NCBI RefSeq assembly: GCF_013626205.1
Contig: NZ_QHJE01000001.1
Coordinates: forward strand, 620,001-684,000
Direction of reading: 5' to 3'
Length of the DNA: 64,000 nucleotides
DNA from: Hyphomicrobium methylovorum
Lineage (GTDB): Bacteria; Pseudomonadota; Alphaproteobacteria; Rhizobiales; Hyphomicrobiaceae
Numbering within the stretch: position 1 is the stretch's first letter; the number at the start of each line of letters is the position of its first letter. The translations under genes were made by a program, and so were the position numbers. Below are positions 18,383 through 27,220 of this stretch, piece after piece. The notes beneath the pieces are model-generated. The model ran no database searches. It was not told the origin of the DNA and saw nothing but the letters and a program-made list of their open reading frames with translations.

Positions 18383-19732
18383 ATGTCGGTTCAGCGGCGG
18401 CCCGCAACGGCCCTGTCTTTTGCGATCGTTGCACTTTTCATCGTTCCGCACTGTGCGCTTGCTCAGTCTGCGAAGCGCGACGCTATTGGCGAACTGCTGA
18501 AAACCGCGCCTACACCAGCGCCGGTACCTTCGCTGGATCCCACGAAAGAGAAAACCAAAGCGCCGCCATCCGCCGAGGAAAAATCCGTATCCGAACAGGA
18601 AGCGGCCGCGGCCGACCCGCGCGACGGCGATTTGCAATATGAACAAGCAAAGGCGCTCATGGTCGCTGTCGATGCGATCTTGAACAATGCCGCGGGCACG
18701 CGGGCGGGTGCGCAGAAACTTCCCAGCCGCGACGACTACATCATTCCTCCGTTCTGGAAGGAAACGCGCGAGGACCGCGACGCCAAGGTGCGCGACCTGC
18801 TCGACGCGGCTCTGGCGATCGTCACCGATGTGCCCGTCGTCGACGTGCAAAAGAAGCTCGACGTTCTGCGCCGGAACATCCGCGAGATCGAAGACGCAAA
18901 CGTGAAGCTGAAGGAAAAGCAGCTCGTTGCGCCGAAGGACGCGGGGTTCGGCAACATCCTGACCGATACAGTCGCTGACATCGACAAACGGATTGCCGAA
19001 AACGTCAAACGCATCGAAGCGAACCGCGAGCAGATCAAAGCCGAGAAGGAAGAGATCGCCAAAGCGCTGCGCGCGTCGGGCATCGAGCTTCAGGACAATC
19101 AGATCGACTTGCTTCTCGACAGCGTTCTGTCGGGCGATCTCGTGCGGCTCGTTGCTGTCTTCAACGCTGCGAAGATGATCGACGGGCAGCTCGCCAAGCT
19201 CATCAGCACGTCCGGTGATAACATGACGGCGGCCCGGCGGTATTTTGCGATGCACGCCGCGCTGTTCGCGATGCTGGTGCAGGCCCAGGACGCGACGATC
19301 ACGAAAATCGACACGCATTATCTGCCGCGACTTGAAGCGATCATTGCGGATATCGCCGCAGCGCGCGGACGCACGGCCGAGCTTTTGAAGGCCGAGAACA
19401 GGCCAGATCAGCAGCGCGCGCTCGAATCAAATCGAGAGAGTCAGAAGCTCGCCGATTCCGCAGCGAAGGCATACCGGCGCTATCTTCAGCAGCAGCGCGA
19501 GCAGATCGCCAAGGCGCGGCTGAAAGCGACGCACGATCTCAAGATCGCGGACAACACCTACGAGACGGTGGAGGCTAGCGTGCAACTCCGCAATCTGATG
19601 CGCGATAGCTCGACGTCATTCGAGGCCATCCAACGACTCGAATCACCCAGCTTCGAGCAGATCTTCAAGAACGATGAGTTGCGTAGGGAATTCGAGAACT
19701 TGACCCGTAAGCTCGACGTTCCTGCGAGCTAA
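18383..19732 (+). CDS. exported coiled-coil protein
   Basis: This is a 449-residue protein with a signal peptide to about residue 25 (PHCALAQS), started at the ATG at 18383 behind CGGAGG; the upstream in-frame start has no signal-peptide character. Most of the mature protein is charged and helical with long coiled-coil stretches (IREIEDANVKLKEKQLV, EANREQIKAEKEEIAKAL, RRYLQQQREQIAKARLKA). There are no Cys in the mature part. It may be a periplasmic scaffold, but I recognise no family. Confidence 0.65.
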   Translation: MSVQRRPATALSFAIVALFIVPHCALAQSAKRDAIGELLKTAPTPAPVPSLDPTKEKTKAPPSAEEKSVSEQEAAAADPRDGDLQYEQAKALMVAVDAILNNAAGTRAGAQKLPSRDDYIIPPFWKETREDRDAKVRDLLDAALAIVTDVPVVDVQKKLDVLRRNIREIEDANVKLKEKQLVAPKDAGFGNILTDTVADIDKRIAENVKRIEANREQIKAEKEEIAKALRASGIELQDNQIDLLLDSVLSGDLVRLVAVFNAAKMIDGQLAKLISTSGDNMTAARRYFAMHAALFAMLVQAQDATITKIDTHYLPRLEAIIADIAAARGRTAELLKAENRPDQQRALESNRESQKLADSAAKAYRRYLQQQREQIAKARLKATHDLKIADNTYETVEASVQLRNLMRDSSTSFEAIQRLESPSFEQIFKNDELRREFENLTRKLDVPAS

Positions 19733-19835
19733 CAGCGGATATCAACAGGGCGTGAAAGCTTCAGTTGGCTTTCGCCACCGCCTATGGTCTGCTTGAGAAC
19801 TAAGGGCAGAAGCCCTCTTGGCGGGCTGCAGTACG

Positions 19836-20801
19836 ATGAAATTTCACGGACGGATTACGGAAAGTTCTGCGGCGACTAAAACGTTCTCTACGTTGCGGAT
19901 CGAACGCCGCGTTCTGACGACGCCAACCCGCACGATCGCCATAGCCAACATCTCCACGGTGAGCGTTGGCACGCATGTCGTTTCCAAGCCGACCGTTCTT
20001 TACTGGTGTCTGGCAGCACTTTTTCTTTTGGTGACCTTCGGCTCGATGCGGCCCGACTTTTCGCTCGGCGCGCTTGCGCCAAGTGGGGCAACCGTCGTGC
20101 TCGCCATCATGACGCTTGTGTTCGCGGCACTCGCGCTCCGGCCAGACGACAAGACGCACTATCTCATCATTTCTTCCAACGATGGCGTGCTTTCGCGATT
20201 CTCCGCGCACGATCGCTCGATCCTGGAGGAAGCCCGCAATATTCTGACGGACAAAATCAATCACGCCGACGACACAATGGCGTTCGTTATCAATTTCGAA
20301 AAAGGCCAGATCGACTCGCTGTCAGGCGGAAGCCCCGGCCCGGCGCAACCTCTCAACGGGACCGCGCAGCCGGCGCTCAGCAATGGAAGCGGTGCTATCG
20401 AGCGCCACACACCACAGTCCGGTACTCCGAGACTGCGCCAGAGTCTGCCATCCGAACCTGTGCGGACCGCGCCGCCGCGACAGGCGCGCAACGGTGCTCC
20501 GCAAATGCCTGCAGCGAATGGGGCAGCGCCGAGCAACACGAGCGATACGTTCGTGGATTACAGTGGCGTTCTTTCGGCGATCGTCGAGATGCACCGTTTC
20601 TATGCACGGCAACAGGGAACGCAGCATCTCGAACAGCGGCTTTCAGAACTAGAGCTGCTTATGCGCGCGGGAACGCCGACGGGAGCGCAGAAAGCCCGCT
20701 TGCGCGAACTGTCCAACGATCTCTCGCAGATCCTGCAAGCCTATCCGCAGGCGGTCGAGCTATTCGACCACATTGGTGAACTCGGCGGCGCCTCACGGTA
20801 G
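19836..20801 (+). CDS. membrane protein, N-terminal DUF6232-like
   Basis: This 321-residue protein has a beta-rich N-terminus (TFSTLRIERRVLTTPTRTIAIANISTVSVG), two membrane helices (about residues 58-73 and 84-104), then a cytoplasmic stretch HYLIISSNDGVLSRF...EEARNILTDKIN. This layout resembles DUF6232. A long Pro/Ala/Asn-rich low-complexity region (about 165-240) and a helical C-terminus follow. I chose the ATG at 19836; an in-frame TTG at 19818 is an alternative. The function is unknown. Confidence 0.55.
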   Translation: MKFHGRITESSAATKTFSTLRIERRVLTTPTRTIAIANISTVSVGTHVVSKPTVLYWCLAALFLLVTFGSMRPDFSLGALAPSGATVVLAIMTLVFAALALRPDDKTHYLIISSNDGVLSRFSAHDRSILEEARNILTDKINHADDTMAFVINFEKGQIDSLSGGSPGPAQPLNGTAQPALSNGSGAIERHTPQSGTPRLRQSLPSEPVRTAPPRQARNGAPQMPAANGAAPSNTSDTFVDYSGVLSAIVEMHRFYARQQGTQHLEQRLSELELLMRAGTPTGAQKARLRELSNDLSQILQAYPQAVELFDHIGELGGASR

Positions 20802-20818
20802 GCGATCGCGGATCTTTT

Positions 20819-21259
20819 CTAGCGGCGGTACTGGAGAAAATCGGTCAGCGTCGCGAGGCGATCGTAGAGCGCGCGTGCAGCCGCGTTTTTTTCCTGCGTG
20901 GCCCAATATGTGCGGGTAGCGCCCCGGCGATCCGCTTCCTGATAGGTTGCTTCGATCAGAGCGCGGCCAACGCCGCCGCCCCGCACGTCTGGCGCAACGA
21001 AGAGATCTTCGAGATAGCAATACCAAGTGGGCGACCACGTCGAGCGGTGGAACACAAGCGTCGCGATGCCGACCGGACGGCCGGTTTCGTCGAGTGCAAT
21101 CAGCGCCATCATATTGTCGCTGCCAGCCAGCAGTCGCTGCCACGTCGACATGAGAACGTCTTCGCCAACGGTGGCTTCGTAGAACGTGACGTAGTCACGG
21201 AATAGCTGGAGCCAGGCTGCCTCATCGTCGGCAACGACGGGTCGAACGCGAATTGTCAT
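20819..21259 (-). CDS. GNAT-family N-acetyltransferase
   Basis: This 146-residue cytoplasmic enzyme has the GNAT fold signatures YLEDLFVAPDVRGGGVGRALIEAT at about 86-109, where the R/Q-x-x-G-x-G/A acetyl-CoA pyrophosphate loop appears as RGGGVG. The C-terminal motif B appears as YWATQEKNAAARALYDRLA. Such enzymes acetylate amines of small molecules or proteins; the substrate is not evident. It converges on the preceding membrane-protein gene with a 17-base gap. Confidence 0.9.
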   Translation of the reverse strand: MTIRVRPVVADDEAAWLQLFRDYVTFYEATVGEDVLMSTWQRLLAGSDNMMALIALDETGRPVGIATLVFHRSTWSPTWYCYLEDLFVAPDVRGGGVGRALIEATYQEADRRGATRTYWATQEKNAAARALYDRLATLTDFLQYRR

Positions 21260-21541
21260 GTGTCACTCTGGGGGTTCGTAAGGTGTTTCGCCTGTTTCAT
21301 TTGCGCGAGTATTTGTGCTCGCGAAACGCTAAAGTTGCAGAACATCCTCTGGCCGCGTGTGCGTCTCTTTAGCCGGGTTTCTCCACGAGCACGCCCGAAT
21401 GCCGACAAAGGTTGTATTACAGCCGCAATGGAACGCGACTATTGGGTAACATTCTGTAACCGTATCGCTCCGCATGAGGGGCGCTGTTGGTTGAACATTC
21501 ATATTTGCCTTCTTACAAGTTCATCATCTCTCGGAAAGCGG

Positions 21542-22612
21542 ATGATCATGCGACAGGTTTCGGTGTTCGGCTTTGCTTTGGCGGCCCTGATGACTGCGGT
21601 GACGATTTCGCCGCTCGCTGCGGAATTTGAGCCTGGCGGCCCCGTGAAGGTCGATCAATGCGCTAGCGATCCGAAGCTGCTTGGCGTTTCGAGAATTGTC
21701 GAAATCGATACCAAGGGCGGCGCGCAAATCGGCAGCGGCCGCGCTGACGCAACCAATTTTCTCAAAGACGGCGAAGTGGTGCTGACGTTCGACGACGGCC
21801 CGATCAAGGCGCCGACGTCTGCGATCCTCAAGGCGCTCGCGGATCAGTGCACCAAGGCCACGTTTTTCATGGTCGGGCAAATGGCGCTTTCGAACCCCGC
21901 CATGGTTCGGGAAGTCGCTGCCGCGGGACATACGATCGGAACTCACACCTGGTCGCACAAAAACATGCGGGCGGTGAATTTCGACAAGGCTCAGCAGGAG
22001 ATCGAAAGCGCGATTTCTATGGTTTCGAAGGCGAAAGGCTCGCCTGTCACGCCGCTGTTTCGCTTTCCGTATCTGAGTTCCAACCGCAAAGTTGAAAGCT
22101 ATCTCGATAGCCGGAACATCGCTGCCGTCTGGATCGACGTGGATTCAAAAGACTATCTCACACGCAGCCCTCGCGTGGTTGAGCAGCGGATCATGGCGCA
22201 GCTCATCAAGCGGAAGAAGGGCATCATCCTGATGCACGACATCCATGCTTGGACGGCCAAGATGCTGCCGGACCTGCTGAAGGATTTGCACGAGCACGGG
22301 TTCAAGGTGGTCCACATCGTACCGAAGGGTCCGGTGGAGACACTGGAAGCGTTCGATGTCGACGCCGAGAAAGTGTTCGAAGCAAAAACGGCCGCCAAGA
22401 ACGCGAACCCTATGGCTCCGCGATCTGTTGTGTGGTCGATGACGCCCGCTCCCGGCGCAAAGCAAAAGCCCGCTGCTAAAAAGACGGCAACCAAACCGGC
22501 TCAGATCGAAAATGCCGGCGCGGCGAATGGGGCTCCGGCAACGCCTGCCAAAGCCAAAAAACCTGCCAAGCAGGAAGAAGGCTTTCCCTGGCAGATGAAC
22601 TTCTTCAACTGA
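21542..22612 (+). CDS. polysaccharide deacetylase (NodB homology domain)
   Basis: This 356-residue exported enzyme is a carbohydrate esterase family 4 member that removes acetyl groups from N-acetylated glycans. All five NodB motifs can be followed: TFDDGP at 82-87 (catalytic and metal Asp), THTWSHKN at 134-141 (metal His135 and His139), FRFPY at 173-177, a DVDSKDY-type fourth motif, and LMHDIHAW. The signal peptide ends near PLAAE. The C-terminal 90 residues form an Ala/Lys/Pro-rich tail ending FPWQMNFFN. The ATG at 21542 has GGAAAG upstream; the open frame extends back another 94 codons without a plausible start. Confidence 0.9.
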   Translation: MIMRQVSVFGFALAALMTAVTISPLAAEFEPGGPVKVDQCASDPKLLGVSRIVEIDTKGGAQIGSGRADATNFLKDGEVVLTFDDGPIKAPTSAILKALADQCTKATFFMVGQMALSNPAMVREVAAAGHTIGTHTWSHKNMRAVNFDKAQQEIESAISMVSKAKGSPVTPLFRFPYLSSNRKVESYLDSRNIAAVWIDVDSKDYLTRSPRVVEQRIMAQLIKRKKGIILMHDIHAWTAKMLPDLLKDLHEHGFKVVHIVPKGPVETLEAFDVDAEKVFEAKTAAKNANPMAPRSVVWSMTPAPGAKQKPAAKKTATKPAQIENAGAANGAPATPAKAKKPAKQEEGFPWQMNFFN

Positions 22613-22651
22613 AGCTGAAAGCGGCGCACGGAACCCGCCTCATAAAGTCCT

Positions 22652-22677
22652 CCTCGCCAGCATTGCAACTGGCGAGG
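22652..22677 (+). terminator. hairpin after the polysaccharide deacetylase gene
   Basis: A perfect 9-bp stem (CCTCGCCAG / CTGGCGAGG) with an eight-base loop lies 39 bases after the stop codon. The following CCGTTATTGTTG is only weakly T-rich, so it may be an inefficient terminator. Confidence 0.6.
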
Positions 22678-22805
22678 CCGTTATTGTTGCGCCTATTGCG
22701 ACCGAAAATCCTTCGCGCTCGCAGCGCTCTGTCTCCCCTTTCCCGCCAGCACGACGCCAGTCTAATGTCTGCTGAGATCATAATGGGAGCCGGGGGGCGT
22801 CAAGA

Positions 22806-24155
22806 ATGTTTGGGCGTAAGACGGAGCACGCCGCTGGCGGGCCCGTAATCGTAACCGTACACGGCACAAACGATGCGGCTGCGTCTGACGAAGGTGACAG
22901 CTGGTGGCAGAAGGGTTCGACCTTTACGCAGCGCCTCATCGGAGAACTTGAGCGGCGTGGCATTGCCGATGCCGAGATCATGCCGCTTCGATGGTCTGGC
23001 GCGAATTCCGACTACGACCGGCTTCGCGGCTCATCGGACCTCGTTCGTCTTCTTGGTGACCTGGGCAAGATGCGGCGGCCGCATGCCGTGATCGCGCACA
23101 GTCACGGCGGCAACATCACCCAGGAAGCACTTGCCCGCGCTTCGCGCGCTGGCAGCCGTGGCGGGATCGTTTCTTTCGGAACGCCCTTTTTCACCCGCCG
23201 CCTGAAGGCGGTTCCGCTTGCGATCGCTTTGTTCCAAATCCTGATGGGGGCCGTGATTGCACCGATCATGGTCTGGTATCTCGTCTCCATTCTCGATGCG
23301 GGCACGACCAAGCTGATCGAAACGATTGTCGTCTTCGGCGGGCTTCTTCTTCTCGCGCTGTGGAGTCTCTTTGCTGGTTTACGCAAGGTGTTTCATCGCT
23401 CGTTCGCGATGCGCCGATTTAAAACCGCGCTTTCGCCCGACGATTGGCTGGTGATCTACAGCCCGCGCGATGAAGCGATGCGCCTCTTGGAGCAGGCTGC
23501 GATACTGACGCCGTATTACGTGAAGACGGAAGCTGCGGTGCGGTCGCTGACGGCCTTTGCCTCGCTGGCCGGGGTGGTTGCGACGGCGGGACTGTTCATC
23601 GCCTTCGGCGGATACTTTCTCAACCCAATCGTCACGAAAATTTCCGCCGGAGAGTTCGGATTGGGCATGGCGGCGGATTTCACTTTCCTCCTGCTCATTC
23701 CCATCGTGTACGGCGCGATCTTCCTGGGAATCGCCGGTCTTGCGCGAGCGGGCGGCGGCTGGCTCTACGCAAAATTTCTGAGCTCTGCCATTCACGGCGG
23801 CGTTCTGGGCGCAGCATTCGGCGGCGATGGACCGTTCAGGCTTACCGGGATCCGACGTATGCCCCCTTATCTGTCGGGGGCCAAAGAACAGCGCATTGAA
23901 GCACTCAGCTTCGGCGGCATCGATGATGCGGCGGTGTTCGTTGCTGCGCAGAAGCTCTACGATACGATCGTTATGGCTGAGGGCCCGGAAGGCGGCATCG
24001 CTGATCCCGATACTATGTGGAAGCGCCTGAGTGATGCGCTCTATCACAACGCATACATGCGCGACGACGACGTGATTTCGTCGGTCGCGGACCATCTCGT
24101 GCAGACTTGGGCCAGAAAGAATTACCCGGCGGACCAAACGCCGGTAACGGCTTAG
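22806..24155 (+). CDS. alpha/beta-hydrolase-like protein with multiple TM helices
   Basis: This 449-residue protein starts with an alpha/beta-hydrolase-like domain: VIVTVHGTNDA at 14-24 (oxyanion strand) and HAVIAHSHGGN at 93-103, a G-x-S-x-G-like nucleophile elbow with Ser99 (AHSHGG). Four hydrophobic helices then follow, two near 135-195 and two near 250-320, before a soluble C-terminal part. The combination of a lipase-like front with a polytopic middle is unusual, and the catalytic Asp and His cannot be placed confidently. The role could be a membrane-lipid hydrolase, but this is inference. Confidence 0.6.
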   Translation: MFGRKTEHAAGGPVIVTVHGTNDAAASDEGDSWWQKGSTFTQRLIGELERRGIADAEIMPLRWSGANSDYDRLRGSSDLVRLLGDLGKMRRPHAVIAHSHGGNITQEALARASRAGSRGGIVSFGTPFFTRRLKAVPLAIALFQILMGAVIAPIMVWYLVSILDAGTTKLIETIVVFGGLLLLALWSLFAGLRKVFHRSFAMRRFKTALSPDDWLVIYSPRDEAMRLLEQAAILTPYYVKTEAAVRSLTAFASLAGVVATAGLFIAFGGYFLNPIVTKISAGEFGLGMAADFTFLLLIPIVYGAIFLGIAGLARAGGGWLYAKFLSSAIHGGVLGAAFGGDGPFRLTGIRRMPPYLSGAKEQRIEALSFGGIDDAAVFVAAQKLYDTIVMAEGPEGGIADPDTMWKRLSDALYHNAYMRDDDVISSVADHLVQTWARKNYPADQTPVTA

Positions 24156-24307
24156 AGCGACGCGCAGTGCTCTAGCGACCGCGGACTTTGTGAGTCTCTG
24201 GGTTCTCTGGCGGGCGGGCTCTCATCGCGCGGCGACATCGGTTGTATCGGCTGCACCGATATGTGGGGCTGCCCGACGCCATGCCCAGCGGGCGTCACAC
24301 GCTAGCT

Positions 24308-24349
24308 AAAGAGTAGGCAGCGGCGATCTTCGCCTCTGCGCTATTCTTT
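24308..24349 (-). terminator. imperfect hairpin downstream of tRNA-Leu
   Basis: AAAGAGTA...TATTCTTT frames an inner stem (GCAG/CTGC, GGCGA/TTCGCC), 33 bases beyond the 3' end of the tRNA on the minus strand. It is the likely terminator of that transcript, though imperfect and with a short T run. Confidence 0.5.
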
Positions 24350-24381
24350 AAGCTATTTATTTTGTTGATTTTTTAAAAGAG

Positions 24382-24468
24382 TGGTGCGGTTGAGAGGACT
24401 CGAACCTCCACGCCGTTTCCAGCGCCACCACCTCAAGGTGGTGCGTCTACCAATTCCGCCACAACCGC
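24382..24468 (-). tRNA. tRNA-Leu (anticodon GAG)
   Basis: The 87-base minus-strand sequence folds as a class II tRNA. The acceptor arms GCGGTTG and CAACCGC pair, followed by discriminator A and an encoded CCA (24382-24384). The anticodon stem CCACC/GGTGG holds the loop TTGAGGT, giving anticodon GAG at 24432-24434. The T arm GAGGTTCGAGTCCTC and a long variable arm (GGCGCTGGAAACGGCGT region) are typical of tRNA-Leu. The anticodon reads CUC and CUU codons. Confidence 0.95.
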
Positions 24469-24817
24469 ATTTTCGAGGCGTTACCTCAACGATCGAAAAC
24501 CCGAACCGCGCCGTGCGCCGCCCGATGTTTCCGCGAAGACGTGCAGGTAACAGAGGCATCCGAGGAAGGCAAGCGGCAGATTGGCCCCAAGCCTCTCGTC
24601 CGCCTCGGAAAACCGAGGACTTTGCGTCGCGGACGCGGTTCTTCCTTCGGCGCGTGCCTGGTCCGAACTGCACTTTTCGCCAGCCCTACACTGAAAGCAT
24701 GTTCGACCGAACCGACAAATCGATGTGCATTCGCGCTTCAGCGTCCGGCTCGGTTCTTTATAGTTCTCAGTGAATTTCGATTCCGAATGGCGGCGCGCTT
24801 CGCCATTTCAACTCGGG
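24469..24817. other. intergenic region between tRNA-Leu and lipB
   Basis: I see no convincing gene in this stretch. Open frames on the plus strand run across it and the tRNA but have no ribosome site or protein-like composition. It should contain the tRNA promoter (minus strand) and the lipB promoter; a TATAGT element near 24761 could be a -10 for lipB. Confidence 0.5.
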
Positions 24818-25555
24818 ATGATGAGCATGACCTACGGAGCAGCTGCGATCGCGGACATCTCACCGGTCGAATGGTCCATCGGCGAAGCGCCGGTCGACTA
24901 TCCCTTCGCACTCAATTTTATGAAGGAGCGCGCGGGACAGATCCGCGATGGGACCGCGCGCGAACTCGTCTGGCTGCTGGAGCACCCGCCGCTGATCACG
25001 GGTGGAACCGGCGCGAAGGACGTCGACCTTCTCGATCCAGCGCGATTCCCTGTGTTTCGATCCGGCCGCGGCGGCAAGTTCACCTATCATGGCCCGGGTC
25101 AGCGCGTCGTTTACGTGATGCTGGATCTCAAATCGCGCGGATTCGATGTTCGCGGATTCGTAAATGCACTTGAGACCTGGGTCGTCGCGACGCTCGCCAC
25201 GTTTAACGTGAAGGGGGAAACGCGGCGCGACAGGGTCGGGGTTTGGGTCCGCCGACCGGCGGTGTCCGGTTCAACGGAGGATAAAATCGCGGCGATCGGA
25301 TTGCGTGTCAGCCGCTCCGTTTCCAGTCATGGCATCAGCATCAACGTCGACCCAGAGATGTCTCACTATGAAGCGATCGTTCCTTGCGGGATCCAGGGAC
25401 ACGGCGTGACGAGTCTTGCGGATCTCGGATTGCCGGTGACGCAGTATGATGTCGACGTAGCGCTGCGGGCTACGTTTCGGCATGTGTTCGGGCCTGTCGT
25501 ATCGGTGGAACCGATAGGTGGCCCGCCACCCGAACCGCGTTCAGAGCGCAACTAG
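24818..25555 (+). CDS. lipB: octanoyl-[acyl-carrier-protein]:protein octanoyltransferase
   Basis: This enzyme of about 245 residues transfers octanoate from ACP to lipoyl domains, the first step of lipoate synthesis. Signatures are [31 protein letters not shown] and the thiolate region [18 protein letters not shown], where the Cys is the acyl-thioester residue. The partner Lys lies in [13 protein letters not shown]. Start codons at 24770, 24818 and 24827 are all in frame. The last two lie close behind CTCGGG, and conservation begins near the third, so the true start may be 24827. Confidence 0.93.
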   Translation: MMSMTYGAAAIADISPVEWSIGEAPVDYPFALNFMKERAGQIRDGTARELVWLLEHPPLITGGTGAKDVDLLDPARFPVFRSGRGGKFTYHGPGQRVVYVMLDLKSRGFDVRGFVNALETWVVATLATFNVKGETRRDRVGVWVRRPAVSGSTEDKIAAIGLRVSRSVSSHGISINVDPEMSHYEAIVPCGIQGHGVTSLADLGLPVTQYDVDVALRATFRHVFGPVVSVEPIGGPPPEPRSERN

Positions 25556-25580
25556 CAAGGCATTGAGAAAGAAATGAAAA

Positions 25581-25609
25581 AGGCGCCGTGTCGGTGGACA
25601 CGAGCGCCT
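25581..25609 (-). terminator. intrinsic terminator downstream of the secreted-protein gene
   Basis: Read on the minus strand, AGGCGCTCGTGTC pairs with GACACGGCGCCT (one bulged base, four-base loop), followed by TTTTTC. It sits 28 bases beyond the stop of the 25638-26009 gene. The T run at the other end could also serve lipB. Confidence 0.8.
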
Positions 25610-25637
25610 CAAAAAACTTTACCGCGATCTTATTCAT

Positions 25638-26009
25638 CTACTTCTGATCGCCAGTGCCAGAACCGCTGCCGGGTCGAGGCGCGACTCTGTTGTCGGGCTG
25701 ATCGTAGTAGAGAAATCCCTCTTCGACCGAGACGCTTTCCGAACCTTCGAGTTCGTACTCGTCTTTTGAACTGTCGTTGAGGCGGATGATGCAGCCCTTC
25801 CGACAGACCCCGTCGATGACCTTGCCAGGTGGCAGAACTTCGTCTTTGCGAGACGAGCCCTCGGTGATTGTGAGTTTGATCTCTTTGTCACCGCGGTTGG
25901 AAATCGTGGCCGCTGCAGCGACCGAGGTCGTAAGAAGAGTTGCGATCGTGCAAACCGTAAAAACTCGAAGCTTCGTACGGCCGCTCCCGAGATCGCGGCA
26001 GAACGTCAA
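25638..26009 (-). CDS. secreted protein coupled to the Lys/Ala peptide gene
   Basis: This exported protein of about 123 residues has a hydrophobic signal peptide (KLRVFTVCTIATLLTTSVAAAA) and a small beta-rich mature part (ISNRGDKEIKLTITEG...KVIDGVCRKGCIIRLNDSS) with two Cys four residues apart. There is no ATG in a suitable place. A TTG at 26009 lies one base after the stop codon of the upstream 25-residue gene, whose AAGAAG end can act as ribosome site, so I infer translational coupling. The tail is Gly/Ser-rich. The start is uncertain and the family unknown. Confidence 0.55.
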   Translation of the reverse strand: MTFCRDLGSGRTKLRVFTVCTIATLLTTSVAAAATISNRGDKEIKLTITEGSSRKDEVLPPGKVIDGVCRKGCIIRLNDSSKDEYELEGSESVSVEEGFLYYDQPDNRVAPRPGSGSGTGDQK

Positions 26010-26010
26010 T

Positions 26011-26088
26011 TTACTTCTTCTTCTTCGCTGCCTTTTTGGCAGGAGCCTTTTTCGTGGCTTTCTTCGCAGCTTTTGCAGCTTTAGCCAT
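26011..26088 (-). CDS. 25-residue Lys/Ala-rich peptide
   Basis: This open frame encodes MAKAAKAAKKATKKAPAKKA followed by AKKKK. It consists almost only of Lys and Ala, with one Thr and one Pro. An excellent GGAAGGA ribosome site lies ten bases upstream of the ATG. The composition is that of histone H1-like or AlgP-like C-terminal tails, which bind nucleic acid through charge. It is much shorter than those proteins, and I cannot name the family. It stops two bases before the TTG of the downstream secreted-protein gene. Confidence 0.6.
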   Translation of the reverse strand: MAKAAKAAKKATKKAPAKKAAKKKK

Positions 26089-26213
26089 TTTAGATCGTCC
26101 TTCCGTTTGAACGTTGACAGACGACGAAACGTCCGTCGACCCAACTCGAGTCGGGTCGTCGCCGACATTGATAAGTTTCAAACCGATGCACAAACGAAAT
26201 TTGATGTTTGGTA

Positions 26214-26248
26214 CTATCGAAAATTTCGATAGATGAGTTTCTATCGAA
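26214..26248 (+). promoter_or_regulatory. palindromic operator upstream of the LysR gene
   Basis: CTATCGAAAATTTCGATAG (26214-26232) is a perfect inverted repeat of two nine-base arms around one central base. A third half-site, CTATCGAA, follows at 26241-26248 in the same orientation. The site is 36 bases upstream of the LysR start codon, between that gene and the divergent peptide gene. I infer a LysR-type autoregulatory site that may also control the divergent pair. Confidence 0.6.
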
Positions 26249-26267
26249 CGCGTCGAGGCATCGCCCA

Positions 26268-27116
26268 ATGGACGTCAATCTCGCACGAACATTTCTGATT
26301 GTTGCGGAGACCGGCAGCTTCGTTGATGCCGCCAAGAAACTGAACATCACGCAATCAACGGTCTCGGCGCGAATCAAAGGCCTGGAAGAACTGCTCGGAA
26401 GACCGCTGTTTACGCGCTCAAAGACGGGTGCGGACCTGACCGGAGCGGGTGAACTATTTCAAAAGCATGCACTGGCCATGGTGCGTGTCTGGCAGCAGGC
26501 GCAGTTGCAGGTTTCGCTCGCTGATCAGCATCCGGAGCACATTTCGGTCGGCGCACCGCTCAGTCTCTGGAGCGGATTTTTGATGAAGTGGATCGCGGGT
26601 CTTCGGATTCAAATTCCGGGAATTGCTGTCTCCGCTACCGCCGGAGCTTCGGCCGCGCTCAGCCAGAGGCTTATCGAGGGCACCCTCGATATCGCCGTCA
26701 TGTACCGGCCTTCGCCACCTCCCGGTTTGACGATCGAGCACCTTTTCGATGAGGAATTCGTGCTGGTTTCGTCGAGTAAAGTCGGCGCGCGGCGCGCGGC
26801 GACGGACTATTTGCTGGTCGATTGGGGCAGCGATTTCGTGCAGGACCACGCTACGGCGTTTCCGGAACACGCCAATCCGGCGATCAGTCTCGATCTTGGA
26901 CCGATGGGGCTGGACTACCTGCTCACGAACGAATGTTCGGGATACTTCCCGGCCCGCATGGTGCGCAAATTGATCAGTCGCGGCGTCTTGCGAGAGCCGA
27001 AACGGTCCCGCAAATTCATTTATCCGGTCTATATGGTCTACCCGGAAACGCGGAACGAGGAGGCCTACGAGCCCATCCTGCGCGGTCTCCGACGGGCCGC
27101 GACGAAGCTCGCCTGA
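26268..27116 (+). CDS. LysR family transcriptional regulator
   Basis: This 282-residue protein has an N-terminal winged helix-turn-helix (about 1-60: LARTFLIVAETGSFVDAAKKLNITQSTVSARIKGLEELLGRPLF), typical of LysR regulators, and a periplasmic-binding-protein-like effector domain (about 88-280). I chose the ATG at 26268 because GAGG lies ahead and the LysR family begins there. It is divergent from the 26011-26088 and 25638-26009 pair, with a palindromic site between, so those genes are candidate targets. The effector is unknown. Confidence 0.92.
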   Translation: MDVNLARTFLIVAETGSFVDAAKKLNITQSTVSARIKGLEELLGRPLFTRSKTGADLTGAGELFQKHALAMVRVWQQAQLQVSLADQHPEHISVGAPLSLWSGFLMKWIAGLRIQIPGIAVSATAGASAALSQRLIEGTLDIAVMYRPSPPPGLTIEHLFDEEFVLVSSSKVGARRAATDYLLVDWGSDFVQDHATAFPEHANPAISLDLGPMGLDYLLTNECSGYFPARMVRKLISRGVLREPKRSRKFIYPVYMVYPETRNEEAYEPILRGLRRAATKLA

Positions 27117-27153
27117 CGTCGATCCATCGAACAATCAGCGATGCGAGAAAACG

Positions 27154-27183
27154 AAAAGGCCGCCCAAATGGGACGGCCTTTTT
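27154..27183. terminator. bidirectional terminator between lysR and pccA
   Basis: AAAAGGCCGCCC pairs with GGGACGGCCTTTT (with small mismatches next to the loop) between two converging genes. A run at one end and T run at the other allow use in both directions. Confidence 0.85.
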
Positions 27184-27220
27184 GCATAATGAATGTCGAG
27201 GCTGGTCTATCCCATCTCGA

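Noticed and set aside
24381-24773. Plus-strand open frame of 130 residues beginning MVRLRGLEPPRR
   Set aside because: It runs antisense through the tRNA-Leu gene and is a well-known type of spurious frame; no ribosome site or protein-like composition.
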